The notes beneath the pieces were generated by a model. That model had not been told where the DNA came from, did not search any database, and was given only the letters and a program-made list of their open reading frames with translations. Position numbers and translations under genes: made by a program. This document shows, piece after piece, positions 60,851 to 64,000 of a stretch of DNA of 64,000 nucleotides; the stretch's first letter is position 1, and the number at the start of each line of letters is the position of its first letter. This DNA is from Nocardia anaemiae NBRC 100462 (GTDB lineage: Bacteria > Actinomycetota > Actinomycetes > Mycobacteriales > Mycobacteriaceae), in contig NZ_BDAZ01000063.1 of NCBI RefSeq assembly GCF_001612725.1, positions 1 to 64,000 on the forward strand, written 5' to 3'.

Positions 60851-61269
60851 TCCGGACCGGTCCTCGGCAGGTTCACCACGCATGAGATCGCGGCCTGGCT
60901 GCGCCTGACCAGCGAGCAGGTGCAGCTGGTGTTGCTCGACAACAACGAGGCGGTGCCACCGCCCACGCCCCGACGCGGCGAGTCCGGCTTCAGAACTGAA
61001 CGCTGGCCGATTGCTCCGCCGCGGCTCGGCAGGAACTACGCATTAGCTGTGAATCTTGAACCCGAGCTGGCCATGAGCGACCGACCTGGCTATTGTCAGC
61101 GCCTGGTGGAAATGCCAGTGTAAATTTCCACAGATCGTGAGGTTCCACCCGATGTTCATTGGTTTACTGCCGTTGCGCTCAACAGGTAGCTGGTCGCCGC
61201 CGATCGATAGCGGGGCGCCCCTACTGCTCGGCATTCGGCCACGGCACAACTGGTGAACGCGGAGTACAC
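60851..61269. other. Gene-free stretch with a weak relic reading frame and a hairpin
   Basis: From 60862 one plus-strand frame reads FTTHEIAAWLRLTSEQVQLV then LLDNNEAVPPPTPRRGESGF and runs to a stop at 61121 without a known domain or a good start; it looks like a decayed gene. GTGGAAAT and ATTTCCAC (61106-61131) form an eight-base stem with a ten-base loop. Nothing else is seen before the MHYT gene leader. Confidence 0.3.
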
Positions 61270-62160
61270 ATGCTAGAACTCGATCATTTCAGCCATGGCT
61301 GGTTGACCCCGGTTATGGCCTACCTGGTGTCCTTTATCGGATCCGCGCTCGCGCTCCGTTGTGTGGTGCACGCTCGGTCCTCCGAGTGGCCAAGCGGGTG
61401 GCTCGCCACCGCCGCCGTCTCCCTTGGCGGCGCGGGCATCTGGGTCATGCATTTCACCGCCATGCTCGGCTTCTCCATCCACGGCGCCACCATTCGCTAC
61501 GACGTGCCGATAACGCTGCTCAGCGCGGTCATCGCGATCGTGGTCGTCTGGATCGGGCTATCGATCGTCGTGCGCGGTCGAAACGAATTCGTGGCGTTGC
61601 CGATCGGCGGCGCGATCACCGGAATCGGCGTGGCCGCCATGCACTACCTGGGCATGTACGCGATGAAAACCAACGCCCACGTCGACTACGACCGCAAAAC
61701 GGTTGCCGTATCGGTGGTGATCGCGGTGGTCGCGGCCACCGCGGCACTGTGGTTCATGCTGCACGTGCGCGGTCTGTTCGCCACCATCGGCGCCGCGCTG
61801 ATCATGGGTGTCGCGGTATGCGGAATGCACTACGTCGGGATGACCTCGATGCATGCCAGCCATTCCGACCACCAGGTCGACAGCGGCGGCATCGATCCGC
61901 TGCAACTGGTGACACCGCTGATCGTGACCGTCACGATGGTCATCATGATGCTGATGGTGGTTGTCGGACTCGCCGAGATCGATGAACGCAGCACCCGCGA
62001 ACCGCTGCCCGCCCGGCGCGAACCGCGCGAAACATTGTCGACGACGACCGGATCCTGGCCGGTGATCTCCGACGTGCGCCACGAATCCCCCAGCTGGGGG
62101 CTGCGTAGCAGCTCGGAGTCCGAACACCGAAAGCGCCATCGCCTCGACTCCGATCGGTAG
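61270..62160 (+). CDS. MHYT-domain integral membrane sensor without output domain
   Basis: 296 residues, seven hydrophobic helices. The three MHYT repeats are IWVMHFTAMLGF, VAAMHYLGMYAM and VCGMHYVGMTSM, conserved in order, thought to bind copper and sense O2, CO or NO. After the last helix only a basic, serine-rich tail of about 60 residues remains; there is no kinase, GGDEF or EAL domain. The ATG at 61270 has GGAG. The partner or output is unknown. Confidence 0.88.
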   Translation: MLELDHFSHGWLTPVMAYLVSFIGSALALRCVVHARSSEWPSGWLATAAVSLGGAGIWVMHFTAMLGFSIHGATIRYDVPITLLSAVIAIVVVWIGLSIVVRGRNEFVALPIGGAITGIGVAAMHYLGMYAMKTNAHVDYDRKTVAVSVVIAVVAATAALWFMLHVRGLFATIGAALIMGVAVCGMHYVGMTSMHASHSDHQVDSGGIDPLQLVTPLIVTVTMVIMMLMVVVGLAEIDERSTREPLPARREPRETLSTTTGSWPVISDVRHESPSWGLRSSSESEHRKRHRLDSDR

Positions 62161-62166
62161 TCGGTC

Positions 62167-62904
62167 CTACTCGCGGCAATACCGCGCGATGAATCGGCTC
62201 AGAATGACGCTGGGCACCGTGATCGATTCCCGATGACCGAGCTCGATCAGGTCCTCGGCCTCATCCGGTTCGAAATAGCCCGCGTGCCGGTAAACCTCGA
62301 TCCGCAACTCCAGTCCGTCGCTGTCCAACTCGGGATGGAATTGGGTCGCGTACACGTGCCGACCGACGCGAATCATCTGCACCGGGCAATCGGCCGATCC
62401 GGCCAGCAACACCGCACCCGGCGGCACCTCCTGACAGGCTTCCTTATGGCCGACGAAGGCCCGGAAAGTTCGTGGCAGTCCCGCTAGCAGTGCGTCCGCG
62501 CGGCCGTGCTCGGTCAGATCGATGGTCTGCGCGCCGACCGGCTCACTATATTGCCGAACACTCACTTCGCCGCCGAGCACGTCCGCGAGGATGCCCAATC
62601 CGTAGCATGCGCCCAGATACGGGAAATCCCGGTCGACGATCTCGGTCATCAGCTTCTTGAGCTTGGGTTCGAATGTCCGCTGGTATCCGTATTTCTCGGG
62701 GTCCGGACTGCTGACATTGCTCGGTCCGCCACCGACGATGACCGCCGAGTAATCGTCGAGGTCGATATCCGGGAATTCCTGGTCCATCTGCACCCGGACC
62801 GTGTCACGCACATCGAGCTCGGCCATGCGCAGGACGGCGCGGTATTCGTCATCCGCGGCGGGTCGCTCCGGCCGCAACTGCAGGACTAGACACGGCTTGG
62901 TCAT
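62167..62904 (-). CDS. Class I glutamine amidotransferase (GMP synthase-like domain protein)
   Basis: 245 residues. The nucleophile Cys is in PYLGACYGLGILADVLGGEV, His/Glu in ATQFHPELDSDGLELRIEVY, and AVIVGGGPSNVSSPDPEKY is a family stretch. It is a stand-alone amidotransferase or gamma-glutamyl hydrolase-like enzyme; the partner is not identified. It ends six bases from the MHYT gene (convergent) and starts 25 bases after the ABC transporter ATPase, so it may be co-transcribed with it and act on an imported amino-compound. Confidence 0.82.
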   Translation of the reverse strand: MTKPCLVLQLRPERPAADDEYRAVLRMAELDVRDTVRVQMDQEFPDIDLDDYSAVIVGGGPSNVSSPDPEKYGYQRTFEPKLKKLMTEIVDRDFPYLGACYGLGILADVLGGEVSVRQYSEPVGAQTIDLTEHGRADALLAGLPRTFRAFVGHKEACQEVPPGAVLLAGSADCPVQMIRVGRHVYATQFHPELDSDGLELRIEVYRHAGYFEPDEAEDLIELGHRESITVPSVILSRFIARYCRE

Positions 62905-62929
62905 GCTTCAGATTGTGGAAGATCGGCGG

Positions 62930-63706
62930 TCAGTTTTCATCCAAGACCGCCTTCAAGAATTCCCGAGTCCGATCGTGCCGGGGATCGGTGAAGATCCTGT
63001 CCGGATCACCGTCCTCGAGCACCCGTCCGGCGTCGAACATCATCACCCGATCGGAGACCTTGCGGGCGAATTGCATTTCGTGCGTCACGCAGAGAAACGT
63101 GATCTCGGTATCGGCCGCGATATCCGCCAGCAGATGCAGTACCCCGGTCACCAGCTCGGGGTCGAGCGCCGAGGTCACCTCGTCGAGCAGCAGCACTTCC
63201 GGTTCCATAGCCAGCGCCCTGGCAATGGCGACTCGCTGCTGCTGGCCGCCGGACAGATGTGCCGGGCGGGCGTCGATTTTGTCGGTGAGCCCGACCAGTT
63301 CGAGCAGCTTTCGCGCCCGCTCCTCGGCGGCATCCTTGGATTGGCCGAGTCCGCGGATCGGGCCTTCGGTGACATTGCGCAGCACGGTCATATTCGGGAA
63401 CAGATTGAACTGCTGGAAGACCATGCCGATTTTGCGTCGCATCCGACGCAGGTGCGCCGGACCGGCGGGCACCAATTTGTCGCCGCGCCGCTGATGGCTG
63501 AGCAACTCGCCGCCGACCTCGATGGTGCCCGCGTCGATCCGTTCCAGTCCCATGAGCAGACGCAGAATCGTGGTCTTGCCGGAGCCGGACGGCCCGATCA
63601 AAGTGACGAATTCGCCTGGTGCAATGGCGAAATCGAGTTCATCCAGGCACACCGTGGCGCCGTAGCGCTTTTCCACACCGGTGAACCGGATCATCGGTTC
63701 AGACAC
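62930..63706 (-). CDS. Polar amino acid/ectoine ABC transporter ATP-binding protein (GlnQ/EhuA type)
   Basis: 258 residues. Walker A GPSGSGKT (residues about 38-45), Q-loop VFQQFNLFPNMTVLRNV, signature LSGGQQQRVAIARALA, Walker B VLLLDEVTSALDPE, and the switch His in CVTHEMQFARKVSDRV. Typical PAAT-family ATPase. It overlaps the permease gene by eight bases. An EhuABCD ectoine/hydroxyectoine importer is one candidate; a glutamine/glutamate importer is another. Confidence 0.9.
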   Translation of the reverse strand: MSEPMIRFTGVEKRYGATVCLDELDFAIAPGEFVTLIGPSGSGKTTILRLLMGLERIDAGTIEVGGELLSHQRRGDKLVPAGPAHLRRMRRKIGMVFQQFNLFPNMTVLRNVTEGPIRGLGQSKDAAEERARKLLELVGLTDKIDARPAHLSGGQQQRVAIARALAMEPEVLLLDEVTSALDPELVTGVLHLLADIAADTEITFLCVTHEMQFARKVSDRVMMFDAGRVLEDGDPDRIFTDPRHDRTREFLKAVLDEN

Positions 63707-64000
63707 GTCGTTCCAACTTTCGTACCAGGATCGAGCACGGATAGCTCAGCGCGAGGAAGGTCAGACCGGCCGCGAACCAGGCTTCGGGTCCCGCGCCGCC
63801 GGTATCGGCCGCGTATTCGGTTTTGACCTGATAGACCATGTCGAGGATGACGATCGAGGACAGCAGCGGCACCTCTTTGAACATGGCGATCGTGTAATTG
63901 CCGAGCGCTGGCAGCACCCGCGGCACCGCCTGCGGCAGAATCACATCGACCCAGGTGCGTGTGCGCGGCAGATTCAGCGCCGTTGCCGCCTCCCATTGGG
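63699..64000 (-). CDS. Polar amino acid/ectoine ABC transporter permease (partial, 3' end)
   Basis: The last 99 codons; the gene begins beyond the right edge. QWEAATALNLPRTRTWVDVI then LPQAVPRVLPALGNYTIAMF is the EAA loop (E-A-A...G..P) of PAAT permeases, followed by EVPLLSSIVILDMVYQVKTE and a final helix (AGLTFLALSYPCSILVRKL). In the frame that fits, there is no start inside the window, so a GTG at 63944 should not be taken as the start. EhuD-like by layout. Confidence 0.88.
   Translation of the reverse strand, partial: QWEAATALNLPRTRTWVDVILPQAVPRVLPALGNYTIAMFKEVPLLSSIVILDMVYQVKTEYAADTGGAGPEAWFAAGLTFLALSYPCSILVRKLERRV

Noticed and set aside
61943..62179. Short minus frame at the end of the MHYT gene
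   Set aside because: Arg-rich antisense shadow without start signals.

Overview
The window reads as chromosomal DNA of a high-GC actinomycete of the Mycobacteriales, most likely Nocardia or a close relative (inference). Pointers are the GC-rich codon use with many GTG and TTG starts, a CYP125-type steroid P450, a KstR-like operator, a DUF3145 protein, type VII secretion-associated proteins, a fused PabA-PabB, a group II truncated haemoglobin and an IclR-regulated (gylR-like) glycerol operon.

Layout. 1-2.5 kb: remains of a phenylpropionate (mhp-type) pathway, with an intact FAD hydroxylase between a frameshifted aldolase tail and an extradiol dioxygenase tail. 2.7-18.8 kb: a dense aromatic-acid region. 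It holds a metabolite transporter, a two-domain 3-dehydroshikimate dehydratase (quiC), a zinc dehydrogenase, the protocatechuate genes pcaI-J-F-H-G-B-D-C in one overlapping operon, an IclR and a LysR regulator, a pcaK-like transporter and pobA. Together they would convert quinate/shikimate-type compounds and 4-hydroxybenzoate to protocatechuate and then to succinyl-CoA and acetyl-CoA. A xylose isomerase gene follows pobA by 20 bases.

19.9-22.1 kb: scar of mobile DNA (Tn3-type resolvase and transposase fragments, IS5-type transposase fragment) around an NADP-dependent oxidoreductase. 22-28.6 kb: hypothetical genes, DUF3145, two divergent serine hydrolases with beta-lactamase fold, and an orphan type VII secretion cassette. 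28.9-40.2 kb: NDMA-type alcohol dehydrogenase with a KstR-like site, DinB protein, phosphotransferase, pabAB, a TerD-DUF2510-HNH fusion, NmrA-like protein, TetR, CYP125 and trHbO. 40.2-45.5 kb: secreted proteins, two divergent paralogous two-helix membrane proteins and a TerD-type protein with a vWA-like domain.

45.7-52.4 kb: glycerol catabolism, with a second glycerol kinase and a gylR-like IclR gene on the minus strand, divergent from glpF-glpK-glpD. Near-identical 15-base palindromes lie between the two units. 52.4-64 kb: two hypothetical genes whose start codons overlap, an orphan CYP154/CYP157-type P450 pair, an F420-type reductase, an epoxide hydrolase behind a 54-base palindrome, an XRE/MmyB regulator with a decayed copy of its 5' end, a MHYT membrane protein, a class I glutamine amidotransferase and the end of a polar amino acid/ectoine-type ABC transporter that runs off the window.

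No rRNA, tRNA or CRISPR array was recognised. All functions rest on reading the translations by eye; no database search was possible.
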